Below, one piece after another: positions 1 to 6,448 of a stretch of 22,788 nucleotides of DNA (positions within the stretch are counted from its first letter, which is position 1; the number at the start of each line of letters is the position of its first letter). This DNA comes from a virus, in the IMG/VR virus record IMGVR_UViG_3300031772_000304, positions 1 to 22,788 of that record. One strand, 5' to 3'. The position numbers and the translations under genes were made by a program. Under the pieces are notes generated by a model. The model did no database searches, was not told the origin of the DNA, and saw only the letters and a list, made by a program, of their open reading frames with translations.

Positions 1-2
1 TT

Positions 3-80
3 GGTGGTGCATATGGAGGTAGCAGTAGTCATATTGCTATTGAGAGACTATCACCGTTTGAAAAGACAATGTTTAGGTGA
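3..80 (+). CDS. 3' end of an upstream gene (by position, terminase large subunit)
   Basis: An open frame enters from the left edge and stops with TGA at 78-80, giving a 25-residue C-terminal tail (Gly/Ser-rich, then IERLSPFEKTMFR). Its codons look like those of the neighbouring genes, unlike the competing frame 1 reading. The tail itself matches no family I recognise. In P22-like and many other phages the large terminase gene lies just upstream of the portal gene, so position suggests terminase. That identity is inference only; another small gene is possible. The 5' part is outside the window. Confidence 0.4.
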   Translation, partial: GGAYGGSSSHIAIERLSPFEKTMFR

Positions 81-82
81 TG

Positions 83-148
83 TCGCCGAGTTATCGCCGA
101 GTTATCGCCGAGTTATCGCCGAGTTATCGCCGAGTTATCGCCGAGTTA
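83..148. repeat. Six perfect tandem copies of an 11-bp unit
   Basis: The unit tcgccgagtta repeats exactly six times without a mismatch (66 bp). It lies just after the stop at 78-80 and before the gene at 219, so it is probably non-coding. The unit is richer in G+C than its surroundings. Because 11 is not a multiple of 3 and no phase contains a forward stop codon, it is open in all three forward frames, which explains the long spurious frame across it. An array of about one helical turn per unit could be an iteron-type protein-binding site, a packaging or recombination site, or a slipped-strand expansion. The sequence does not decide between these. Confidence 0.9.
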
Positions 149-163
149 AAGATAAATCCTCGG

Positions 164-176
164 TAGGTGACACTAT
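164..176 (+). promoter_or_regulatory. Short match to the SP6 RNA polymerase promoter core
   Basis: The 13 bases TAGGTGACACTAT are identical to the core of the phage SP6 late promoter (ATTTAGGTGACACTATAG). The three bases on the 5' side and the initiating AG do not match. It lies 43 bp upstream of the gene at 219. No single-subunit RNA polymerase gene is present in the window and the gene content is P22-like, so this may be chance. Confidence 0.2.
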
Positions 177-183
177 GACACGG

Positions 184-205
184 TTTGTTGCCACTTTGTT
201 GCCAC
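184..205. repeat. Two tandem copies of a second 11-bp unit
   Basis: The unit tttgttgccac occurs twice in direct tandem, ending just before the ribosome binding site (taaggagg, 207-214) of the next gene. It has the same 11-bp period as the array at 83-148 but an unrelated sequence. It may be a slippage product or part of a binding-site cluster. Confidence 0.7.
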
Positions 206-218
206 TTAAGGAGGATAA

Positions 219-797
219 ATGGACTTTAGTAAAGCAGTAGAAATGATGGAACAAGGTAAAAAAGTAAAAAGACCTCTATGGAAAGGGTACTTGTTTCTAG
301 ACATTGATGACAATGTTAAACATGCTGGAAAGCAACCTCAAATTGAGGAATTTTGGATCATGGATACTCATTATAACGACTGGGAAGAATGTATGAATAA
401 AAATGATAATCAGAAAGATGAAATAACGACAGCAAGAATTGAAGCATTGATGGATCAAAGTTCATCTCATATTAAGAGATTGGGCTATCTTGAAGATATT
501 ATCGAAATCAATCATAAGGCCGCGACAAAGCTTGTTGACTCAGTAGTTGAGCAGATGGATGAAACAAGAAGATCTTTGTCGTCAATGTCAAAGTTTATCT
601 CTACGATAAAAGAAAAGATGGTTGATTTGTCTAGTAACTTTAACAATATGAAAGAAATGGAATATAATAATAAACAGTTTATGGTGAAAGTTCTGTCATC
701 AATAGAAAAACTTACAAATAGTCATGCAACTCTTATAAAGAAAGCTATAGAAGATAAAAAATCATTAAAAAAGATAAAAAAACCTACAAACTGTTAA
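219..797 (+). CDS. Tad2/DUF2829-like domain fused to a coiled coil
   Basis: This is a 192-residue protein. Residues 1-60 follow the pattern of the small DUF2829/Thoeris anti-defense Tad2 family: MDFSKAVEMMEQGKKVKRP, then a WKG-Y-LFL strand and an ending of WIMDTHYNDWEE. Known Tad2 proteins sequester cyclic ADP-ribose-type immune signals. The family call here is from pattern memory, and signal binding is not shown. Residues 75-185 are polar and heptad-like, probably a long coiled coil ending in a basic KKIKK tail, which ordinary Tad2 proteins lack. The start is fixed by an excellent Shine-Dalgarno (taaggagg, 207-214). The gene lies 75 bp upstream of the portal, so it could be a late virion-associated protein rather than an early anti-defense factor. 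Alternatively it is an uncharacterised phage protein with a superficially similar N-terminus. Confidence 0.6.
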   Translation: MDFSKAVEMMEQGKKVKRPLWKGYLFLDIDDNVKHAGKQPQIEEFWIMDTHYNDWEECMNKNDNQKDEITTARIEALMDQSSSHIKRLGYLEDIIEINHKAATKLVDSVVEQMDETRRSLSSMSKFISTIKEKMVDLSSNFNNMKEMEYNNKQFMVKVLSSIEKLTNSHATLIKKAIEDKKSLKKIKKPTNC

Positions 798-872
798 CAA
801 TAAGTTAATAGTTATATACTAGTTACAAATAGTTAAAGTATTTTTCGACTCCTAAGGAATAGGGATAAGAAC

Positions 873-3008
873 ATGCCAAGGAAAGACCCTGAATTATGCG
901 GCAAGATTAGAGATCGCGTTGAGAAATGGGATAAAGAATGGTCGCAAAATAGAAAGTACTATTATAAGTGGATAGACTTTGTATTGGGTAACCAATGGCG
1001 AGAAGATGAGTCAAAGTTATTTGAACGATACAATAAGGTTCCGCTTACATCTAACAAGCTGGGAACCATTGCTAATCATATCATTGGTGACCAGATTCAA
1101 AACACCCCAAACTTGCAAATATCACCAGAAGAAGATTGCGATGTTGAATATGCTCAAGTTAGAGCGGCGTTAGTTAAGAATATCTCGTTGAATTCTGATG
1201 CTAAAACCGTCTATCAAACCGCGTTCTGGCAAGCATTGATTGGTGGGTACAGCGCATTTGCTTTAAAGACTGATTATGTTAATGATGAGAGCTTTGATCA
1301 AGAAATATTGATATACGACTACAAAGACCCTAATCACTGCTATTGGGATATCCAAGCAAAACATGTCACCAAAACCGATGGTATGTTTTCTGGTTACAAA
1401 ACTAGAATGTCTAGAAAGGCTGTAAGAGATAAATGGGGTAAGGAAGTTGAAAGAGATATTGGTAGTAGCTGGTTTACTGAAGATAGTACTACTACTTTTG
1501 CCGATGATGATTCCATAACAGTAATTAATGATTACGAAAAAGAAAAAGATACTGAACATACCGCTATATACAAGTTATCCGATGGCTCTATGATTAACAG
1601 TAAAGAGTTTAAAGAGTTAGAAAAGATTAAGGTAGAAGGCAGGAAGGGTAAAGTATTAATTAAAGATGGGTTTCCCGTAACTGTATTAGAAAAGCGTGAT
1701 GTCGTTCGATATAAAGTAAAACATCGTCAAATTGCGGGTGATTACGTTCTTGAAGAGACGGATTTTTCAGGAAGAAGGCCACCTATCCTATTTTTAGATC
1801 AAAAGAGTTTCTATGACAAGAATGGTAAGCAGATTACTCGATCATTCTTTAAAGATGTTGAAGATAATCAGAAGTATTTAAACTATCTTCTTACTCAATC
1901 AGCTTATATCACAAAGATTTCTAGATATGATCAATTCATTATGCCGAGAAAATGCGCTGCAACACCTGACAGTCAAGAGCAATGGAGAGATCCATCAGTT
2001 GTAAGAGGCGCAGTTTATTATGATGAAACTCCTAGTGGCGCTCGTCCTGAGCAATTGAAACCGCCTGAACTATCTCAATCATTGCTTATTCAGTACGAAA
2101 AAACATTGATGGATATACAGACTGGTACGGGTGTGTTTGATACGCAACTAGGCGAAAAAGGTAATGAGGTATCAGGAGTAGCGATTAGTAAGCGAAACAA
2201 TTCAGGCTCCAAAAATGTTCAGATTCCAAAAACTGCATTAGAAATATCTATTGCCACCTTGGGTGAAATGGTAAATGAGATGATTCCATTTGTTTACGAT
2301 ACAGAGAGAACAATTGTCATTCCTATGGCAGACTCTCAAGAGCAACGTGTCAATATCAATAAACCTATGGATGAGTACGGAATGGGTGTTGAAAATGATA
2401 TGACCAAAGGTAGATTCAAAATAAGGTTAAAACCAGGATTAAGTTATGAAGGTCAAAAAGAAGAAGCATTACAATCACTGCAATCCGTATTTGCTGCCGA
2501 TAGAACGGGAACTACGTTCAATTTGTTGGGCGATCTATATGCTGAAAATCTTCCGTTGGATAACAACATGGAAATCAGGAATAGGCTTCGAACGATGGTA
2601 CCGCCTGAAGTTATTGAGGCTGGTAAAACGGGTAAACCATTGCCGCCAAAACCTCAAGAACCTTCACCAGAGCAGCAAATGTTGCAATTGAAACAACAAG
2701 AATTGCAAATGAAAGCTCAAGAGGCAGAACGTGAAGCACAGACAAAAGTTAGAGAGTTGGATTTGAAGCAACAAGAAATGCAGCGTAAAGCTATCGAAAC
2801 TCACCAAGATATGACGATTGCTTGGGAGAGATTAGAAGCTGAGAAGCAAGAAGCTGCTGCCGAATTACAATCTGCTATTCTTAGATATCAGGCAGAAGGC
2901 GAAAGGATTGGTGCTGATTTACAAATTAGTCATTCACAGAATCTGATTAGGTTATTAACTCATCAACCTAAGCACTTTGATCAGAAGAATATAGTTAAAC
3001 AGGTTTAA
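873..3008 (+). CDS. Portal protein, P22 gp1-like
   Basis: At 711 residues it is close to the P22 portal (725 residues). In this family the protein forms the dodecameric ring at the capsid vertex through which DNA is packaged and ejected, and it nucleates capsid assembly with scaffold. The N-terminal part (about residues 10-130, including FVLGNQWREDE and NHIIGDQIQNTPN) has the composition and motifs of P22-type portals. A central stretch (about 385-450, including QTGTGVFDTQLGEKGNEVSG) is also typical. Residues about 597-695 are a Gln/Glu/Lys-rich helical segment, consistent with the C-terminal barrel/coiled-coil region of P22 portals. A purine-rich aggga at 861-865 gives the better spacing to ATG 873; taagga at 853-858 is more distant. 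Followed after 13 bp by a tiny ORF and then the scaffold gene, as expected for this cassette. Confidence 0.9.
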   Translation: MPRKDPELCGKIRDRVEKWDKEWSQNRKYYYKWIDFVLGNQWREDESKLFERYNKVPLTSNKLGTIANHIIGDQIQNTPNLQISPEEDCDVEYAQVRAALVKNISLNSDAKTVYQTAFWQALIGGYSAFALKTDYVNDESFDQEILIYDYKDPNHCYWDIQAKHVTKTDGMFSGYKTRMSRKAVRDKWGKEVERDIGSSWFTEDSTTTFADDDSITVINDYEKEKDTEHTAIYKLSDGSMINSKEFKELEKIKVEGRKGKVLIKDGFPVTVLEKRDVVRYKVKHRQIAGDYVLEETDFSGRRPPILFLDQKSFYDKNGKQITRSFFKDVEDNQKYLNYLLTQSAYITKISRYDQFIMPRKCAATPDSQEQWRDPSVVRGAVYYDETPSGARPEQLKPPELSQSLLIQYEKTLMDIQTGTGVFDTQLGEKGNEVSGVAISKRNNSGSKNVQIPKTALEISIATLGEMVNEMIPFVYDTERTIVIPMADSQEQRVNINKPMDEYGMGVENDMTKGRFKIRLKPGLSYEGQKEEALQSLQSVFAADRTGTTFNLLGDLYAENLPLDNNMEIRNRLRTMVPPEVIEAGKTGKPLPPKPQEPSPEQQMLQLKQQELQMKAQEAEREAQTKVRELDLKQQEMQRKAIETHQDMTIAWERLEAEKQEAAAELQSAILRYQAEGERIGADLQISHSQNLIRLLTHQPKHFDQKNIVKQV

Positions 3009-3021
3009 GGATAATTACTTT

Positions 3022-3195
3022 ATGGATATTAAAATAACTTTATATGATAAGCATAAAATGGAAAAGTTGATAATAACACCGGATGGCGATGACAAAGTGT
3101 TTATTGAATTAGAAGTTTGCACGGGGTCAGAACCTCTTATTAGTGTAAGTATAGATGATTTAAGATCAGCATTGAGAAAATTGTGCGCAAAATAA
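3022..3195 (+). CDS. Small hypothetical protein between portal and scaffold
   Basis: This is a 57-residue ORF from ATG 3022 to TAA 3195. It has an aagga at 3007-3011 that overlaps the portal stop codon and sits 10 bases before the start. The protein (MDIKITLYDKHKMEKL..., ending in DDLRSALRKLCAK) is acidic in the middle, predicted mixed alpha/beta, with no signal peptide or membrane segment. I recognise no family. Good spacing, a proper ribosome binding site and phage-like codon use make it a probable real gene. An 11-bp direct repeat (taaacaattaa) sits just after it at 3193-3203 and 3219-3229. Confidence 0.65.
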   Translation: MDIKITLYDKHKMEKLIITPDGDDKVFIELEVCTGSEPLISVSIDDLRSALRKLCAK

Positions 3196-3241
3196 ACAAT
3201 TAAATATGGATTTTTTATTAAACAATTAAGGATAGATAGTC

Positions 3242-4189
3242 ATGGCAGACGTAAAGAATATTGATAGTGTATTAATGAAAGATATGGCAGATAAAGCGGC
3301 TGGTGTTGATAATTCGGCTGCCTATATTCCTGAAATGTCTCACGATGAAGTGAAAGTAGAAGAACCTGTTAAAGAAGAATCTGTTAAAGAAGAATCTGAA
3401 TCTTTACCTGAAATCGGTCAAGAAGAGTCAACATCTAGTGAACAATCCAGTGAAAATGAAAAATCCCGTGAAAAATCTAGTGAAAAATCTAAAGATTCAC
3501 CTATTGATGAGTATGGAAACCCTATTGAAAAACCTAGACTATATACTGAAGAAGAATTACAACAAAGAATTAGGGATAGATTATCCAGAGGTAAACATTC
3601 GGAACCACAATATCAACCAGATAATCAATATCAGCAACCTCAGCAATATCAACCAAATCAACAGCAAGTTCAGCAAGCTCAAGATTCAGGTTTTCAGCAT
3701 AATCCAGAAAGCGAACAATCTTGGGAAGATCAGTTATCTCAATTTATTGATAACAGACTAGAACAAAGACAAACGAAAGCGGCCGAGCAACAATGGAGAC
3801 AGCAAGAAGCTGCTAAACAAGCTGAATTTGAAAGTAAATTTTCATCTGGAATGGGAAAATATCAAGACTTTCATCAAGTAGTTGCTGGAAAACCTATTAC
3901 TGATACCATGATGATGGCTACAAGAAGCTTAGAAAATCCCGCTGCTTTTGTTTATGCTGCTAGTAAACTTCATCCTCAAGAGATTGAGAGAATATCAAGG
4001 ATTTCAGATCCTTACGCTCAAGCGTCGGAAGTTGGAAGATTACACGAGAAAATGGTGAAAGAGCGAAGAATGGTTAGCGCTGCCGCTAAACCAATCGAAC
4101 CCGTTAAAAGCGATATGCCAAGTAAAAGTTATCATACATCGCCTATTGATCAGCGAATTGCTCAACATGCCAAGAGTAAAGTAAGGTAA
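3242..4189 (+). CDS. Capsid scaffolding protein, P22 gp8-like
   Basis: At 315 residues it is close to P22 gp8 (303). Scaffold proteins co-assemble with coat and portal inside the procapsid and leave before DNA packaging. The sequence is low-complexity and highly charged, as usual: an acidic Glu/Ser-rich stretch at about residues 30-85, then YTEEELQQRIRDRLSRG at about 100-117 (an arrangement often seen in phage scaffolds), then a Gln/Pro/Tyr-rich linker to about 150. A helical part follows, and the C-terminus is basic (QRIAQHAKSKVR), which in P22 is the coat-binding end. The start ATG 3242 has aagga at 3228-3232. Position after the portal strongly supports the call. Unlike P22, the coat gene does not follow directly but lies about 3.8 kb away. 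Confidence 0.8.
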   Translation: MADVKNIDSVLMKDMADKAAGVDNSAAYIPEMSHDEVKVEEPVKEESVKEESESLPEIGQEESTSSEQSSENEKSREKSSEKSKDSPIDEYGNPIEKPRLYTEEELQQRIRDRLSRGKHSEPQYQPDNQYQQPQQYQPNQQQVQQAQDSGFQHNPESEQSWEDQLSQFIDNRLEQRQTKAAEQQWRQQEAAKQAEFESKFSSGMGKYQDFHQVVAGKPITDTMMMATRSLENPAAFVYAASKLHPQEIERISRISDPYAQASEVGRLHEKMVKERRMVSAAAKPIEPVKSDMPSKSYHTSPIDQRIAQHAKSKVR

Positions 4190-4277
4190 GTTAAGCGAAG
4201 ATAGGATAAGGTAAATATTGAATAGAAAGTAACCGACAAATGATAGATAATATTTATAACTTATAGGAGAAATTAAT

Positions 4278-4433
4278 ATGCCAATTCCAGGTGATAATGG
4301 TAATCCAAAGTTAGAGAAAAGACAGCAAGAAGAAAGAATCAGTGAAGTTGCTAATACGGGTGCTTATGTACAGAAGGAAGTTAAGATGAATCCTCCTGCA
4401 CCTAAAGAGAAATGTATTTTTGGAGAAGTATAA
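4278..4433 (+). CDS. Small hypothetical phage protein (51 aa)
   Basis: ATG 4278 is preceded by an aggag at 4265-4269 with good spacing, and the frame stops at 4431-4433. The 51-residue product begins MPIPGDNGNPKLEKRQQEER and has a charged helical first half, a Pro-rich segment (MNPPAPKEK) and one Cys. No family is recognised. It opens a run of six small, tightly packed genes between scaffold and the terminator at 5497. The next start follows its stop after two bases, so the two are probably translationally coupled. Confidence 0.65.
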   Translation: MPIPGDNGNPKLEKRQQEERISEVANTGAYVQKEVKMNPPAPKEKCIFGEV

Positions 4434-4435
4434 TC

Positions 4436-4606
4436 ATGAAAAAGAATGGCGTAGATTACGATGAATGTTGCTATAAAGAAATGACCAAGGGTGTTGGCGG
4501 GCAATCTCAACCATCTGAATGTTGGGATGAACCTATGCGTAATGCTTGGGAAAATGCTAAGCCTATGAGTAATGGTTATGATCAATCAGGGATGAAAGGA
4601 AAGTAA
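4436..4606 (+). CDS. Small cysteine-containing hypothetical protein (56 aa)
   Basis: An in-frame ATG at 4412 exists, but the ATG at 4436 is preferred. It has ggag at 4422-4425 about ten bases upstream and does not overlap the preceding gene. The 56-residue product has a Cys pair and a third Cys (DECCYKEM..., ECWDEPM) and is rich in Gly, Lys and Met. The Cys residues could bind metal, but the spacing fits no motif I know. It lies two bases after the previous stop and two bases before the next start, within one operon. Function unknown. Confidence 0.6.
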   Translation: MKKNGVDYDECCYKEMTKGVGGQSQPSECWDEPMRNAWENAKPMSNGYDQSGMKGK

Positions 4607-4608
4607 TA

Positions 4609-4728
4609 GTGGAAGAAATAATGCCATCTATTACTTTGTTTCTTTGTTTTGTATTTGTTGATGTGCTTATTATTGCATTTATTATATTACTGATACAGTT
4701 TTTAGTAGGAGCTATTAGAAATGGATGA
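4609..4728 (+). CDS. Single-pass membrane peptide
   Basis: This 39-residue ORF runs from GTG 4609. The in-frame ATG 4621, with ggaag at 4611-4615 just upstream, would give 35 residues and is equally plausible. After a short polar start the whole product is hydrophobic (ITLFLCFVFVDVLIIAFIIL and onward) and ends in a short positively charged tail (AIRNG), suggesting one membrane helix with its C-terminus inside. It overlaps the next gene by 8 bases, consistent with coupling. Tiny one-helix phage proteins can be holin-like or superinfection or morphogenesis factors, but there is no lysis gene nearby and no assignment is possible. Confidence 0.5.
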   Translation: MEEIMPSITLFLCFVFVDVLIIAFIILLIQFLVGAIRNG

Positions 4729-4927
4729 TTACTATAGTCAGTCAAAAGTTGCTTACGAAACCTCACCTAAGGAAGTTAATCACAAACGTGGATTAAATAA
4801 TGGTGATAAACAGTTCGGCAATGCAGATAAGATGCCTCAAGAAAATAAAGGTTACAAGCAGAAAGAATATAAAGCAAATCCTGTTGGGTTAGATTTGGGT
4901 AATAGAAAATACAAGGAGCATCGATAA
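4721..4927 (+). CDS. Small basic hydrophilic hypothetical protein (68 aa)
   Basis: ATG 4721 is preceded by aggag (4707-4711) and overlaps the membrane peptide by 8 bases. Its stop shares a base with the next start (TAATG). The 68-residue product (MDDYYSQSKVAYETSPKEVN...) is hydrophilic, Lys/Asn/Gly-rich and probably disordered, with no recognised domain. The tight packing, regular ribosome binding sites and operon position support a real gene. Such short disordered proteins in late operons may be minor virion or assembly components, but this is not shown here. Confidence 0.65.
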   Translation: MDDYYSQSKVAYETSPKEVNHKRGLNNGDKQFGNADKMPQENKGYKQKEYKANPVGLDLGNRKYKEHR

Positions 4928-5199
4928 TGCCGTTAAAGAAAGGAACAGGAAAGAAAACTATTAGTTCTAATATTAAAAAAGAAATGTCCGCTGGGAAACC
5001 TCAGAAACAGAGTGTAGCTATTGCATTGAATGAAGCTAGAGAGTCAGGTGCTGATATCCCTAAGAAAAAAAGTAAGGATAAACCTAAACCTAAATCAAAA
5101 CGAAAGATGGTTAAGAAACCTAAGATGGAAAAGAAAGAAATGTCACATGTTTCTGACAAGAAGATTAGTGATTATGGTAAAAAGAAAGGAAAGTATTAA
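4927..5199 (+). CDS. Lysine-rich DUF6496-like small protein
   Basis: This is a 90-residue, strongly basic protein. The first half (MPLKKGTGKKTISSNIKKEM, then AGKPQKQSVAIALNEARESG) matches a short conserved pattern widespread in phages and some bacterial genomes that I recall as DUF6496, of unknown function. The second half is a Lys/Pro-rich tail (KPKPKSKRKMVKKPK), probably disordered and suited to nucleic-acid contact. Start and stop both overlap neighbours by one base (TAATG on both sides), so translation is likely coupled. The proteins could coat or neutralise DNA inside the capsid, but that is inference. Confidence 0.7.
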   Translation: MPLKKGTGKKTISSNIKKEMSAGKPQKQSVAIALNEARESGADIPKKKSKDKPKPKSKRKMVKKPKMEKKEMSHVSDKKISDYGKKKGKY

Positions 5200-5498
5200 T
5201 GACTGAAAAACCTAGAATAGATTTATTGGATCATGTAATTATAGTCAATAAATTACAAAATAGAATAGAAAAACTTGAAGAACATAAAAACCGTCAGATA
5301 GATGAGAACAGGAAAATCAATAGAAAAGTTGATGAATTAGAATATAAAACAGACTTCATCATGAAGCGATGTAAAATAATGGTTGATAATATAAATGCGA
5401 ACTTCTATACCATCCAGAGAGTAATGAACGAAAATGGTGAAGCCGAAGAAGACGAAGAGCCACCATTTTGCCGAACATGCGGCGGAAACCATGGCTAA
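5199..5498 (+). CDS. Coiled-coil protein with C-terminal Cys/His cluster
   Basis: This is a 99-residue protein. Residues about 10-50 form a clear coiled-coil pattern (VNKLQNRIEKLEEHKNRQ...), and the rest is helical with an acidic stretch (GEAEEDEEPP). The last ten residues, FCRTCGGNHG, place two Cys and a His as C-x2-C-x3-H, resembling part of a zinc knuckle without the final Cys; metal binding is possible but unproven. It is the last gene of the plus-strand run: its TAA at 5496-5498 overlaps the first bases of a strong terminator hairpin. No family recognised. It could be a small scaffold-like or regulatory factor. Confidence 0.65.
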   Translation: MTEKPRIDLLDHVIIVNKLQNRIEKLEEHKNRQIDENRKINRKVDELEYKTDFIMKRCKIMVDNINANFYTIQRVMNENGEAEEDEEPPFCRTCGGNHG

Positions 5499-5556
5499 CC
5501 CTATAGTTATTAAATCGACATATCATAAAGACGTGTCGATTTGATAGGGTTTTTTC
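5497..5556 (+). terminator. Long rho-independent terminator ending the portal-scaffold operon
   Basis: Two nested stems are visible. The outer stem is aaccctat (5497-5504) with atagggtt (5544-5551), and the inner stem is aaatcgaca (5512-5520) with tgtcgattt (5534-5542). A T run follows at 5550-5555. The T tract makes it a plus-strand terminator. The hairpin lies between convergent genes and may also slow transcription from the minus side, though no good T tract exists in that direction. An 11-bp direct repeat (tatagttatta) flanks it at 5502-5512 and 5563-5573. Confidence 0.85.
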
Positions 5557-5570
5557 GACATATATAGTTA

Positions 5571-5843
5571 TTACTTATTACCCTTAATGATCTCTTGATC
5601 AAAATGCTTGGCGAAAGGCTGAGTAGGTTTGCTGTATTTATCTTTAGGTGTTAACACTATATTCTTAACATTCTCATTCTCATCAATATTGACTTCTTTA
5701 AACATTAATTTCCCTTCCTGAAGGTCTTTAAACATCTCTTTAAACTTAACTTGTTCAGAAGGTAATAGAGTATTCCAGAGGGTTACAGCTTCCGCTTGAG
5801 ACATTTTTGGTTGAGGAGTGTTTTTTAAGTTTGTTCTAGACAT
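5571..5843 (-). CDS. Small hypothetical protein of the minus-strand island
   Basis: The ATG with complement at 5841-5843 is chosen because it has ataaggtg (complement of 5850-5857) six bases upstream. A longer GTG start at 5852 would lie inside that ribosome binding site. The product has 90 residues: a polar N-terminus, a helical middle (AEAVTLWNTLLPSEQVKFKE), and a C-terminal part with beta-like character and a basic tail. No membrane segment, no recognised family. It is the last gene of the minus-strand run and faces the plus-strand terminator region. Its upstream neighbour ends 15 bases before, suggesting one transcript. Confidence 0.65.
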   Translation of the reverse strand: MSRTNLKNTPQPKMSQAEAVTLWNTLLPSEQVKFKEMFKDLQEGKLMFKEVNIDENENVKNIVLTPKDKYSKPTQPFAKHFDQEIIKGNK

Positions 5844-5858
5844 TTTTATCACCTTATC

Positions 5859-6104
5859 CTATTGCTTAACTATATATCCTAATACCGCTATCATTATACT
5901 AATAATAAACGTACATCCTACTACAAGAGAGCCTAATTTTATAATCATTTTGTTCTCTAAATGGGTTAAATCTTGCTTGGTTGCTATGTCTGTATTTAGA
6001 ATATTCTGTAGTTCTCCCGCGTGTACTTCTGCTAGATTCTGGTTCAAACCGCAATCTCTTAGACGTTTTTGGAAATCTATAGCGTTATAGCGGATCGTTG
6101 ACAT
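5859..6104 (-). CDS. DUF1640-like coiled-coil protein with C-terminal membrane anchor
   Basis: This is an 81-residue protein of known architecture. The N-terminal helical segment (STIRYNAIDFQKRLRDCGLN) is followed by LATK-type spacing (DIATKQDLTHLENKM), a short coiled coil, and a hydrophobic helix at about residues 58-79 (LVVGCTFIISIMIAVLGYIV). This resembles DUF1640/CCDC90-type short proteins often found in phages and mobile elements, whose function is not established. The start ATG at 6104 has aaaggga (complement of 6114-6120) nine bases upstream. Membrane location with the coiled coil inside is inferred. A homotrimeric coiled coil is plausible from related proteins. Confidence 0.7.
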   Translation of the reverse strand: MSTIRYNAIDFQKRLRDCGLNQNLAEVHAGELQNILNTDIATKQDLTHLENKMIIKLGSLVVGCTFIISIMIAVLGYIVKQ

Positions 6105-6139
6105 TTAGTGAAATCCCTTTGGGTGGTTTATGTTATTTT

Positions 6140-6448
6140 CTAGTGTTTTTTATCATTGCAAAATAGTGATTCCATTTTAATTATATATTTTAATCCTTCC
6201 TCTGATGATTGCATTATGTGTTTGAATAAAGCTAATCTAGATTTTTCATTTGCATTAGAGGAGGCGATTAATGCTGGTATAAGTGTAGTCATTGAGGTAT
6301 TCACAATTCCCATCATTACATTTATCGGTATTTCTTTAAATTTTTCATCTTTATTAAATTTATTGCATGTTTCCATTAGCAATTTACTTAAATCTTCTGA
6401 CATATTTAAATATACTTCATCTTGAGACTGGTCGTGTTTTTCATTCAT
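6140..6448 (-). CDS. Hypothetical helical protein (102 aa)
   Basis: The start ATG at 6448 is preceded by only a weak ribosome binding site (gga about 13 bases upstream). The product has an acidic N-terminus (MNEKHDQSQDEVYLNMSEDL) and is then mostly helical with a moderately hydrophobic middle (VNTSMTTLIPALIASSNAN). The C-terminal part reads like a helical hairpin ending in a basic tail. No family recognised, and no clear transmembrane helix. A candidate -10 box and several short repeats lie in the 100 bp upstream, so this may be the first gene of a three-gene minus-strand unit (6448 down to 5571). Confidence 0.6.
   Translation of the reverse strand: MNEKHDQSQDEVYLNMSEDLSKLLMETCNKFNKDEKFKEIPINVMMGIVNTSMTTLIPALIASSNANEKSRLALFKHIMQSSEEGLKYIIKMESLFCNDKKH

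Noticed and set aside
83-148. CRISPR array
   Set aside because: 11-bp units repeat head to tail with no spacers.
1-240. 79-residue frame-1 ORF across the 11-bp repeats
   Set aside because: The repeat has no forward stop in any phase, so the frame is open by composition. It overlaps the better-looking frame-3 gene end at 3-80 and the well-supported gene start at 219, and its own start is only a TTG at the window edge.
794-820. Promoter TTAACA ... TATACT before the portal gene
   Set aside because: The hexamers are good but only 15 bases apart. The upstream gene can supply read-through, so support is too weak.
5818-6425. Plus-strand ORFs (5818-6090 and 6156-6425) opposite the minus-strand genes
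   Set aside because: They are shadows of two minus-strand genes that have better starts and recognisable architecture.
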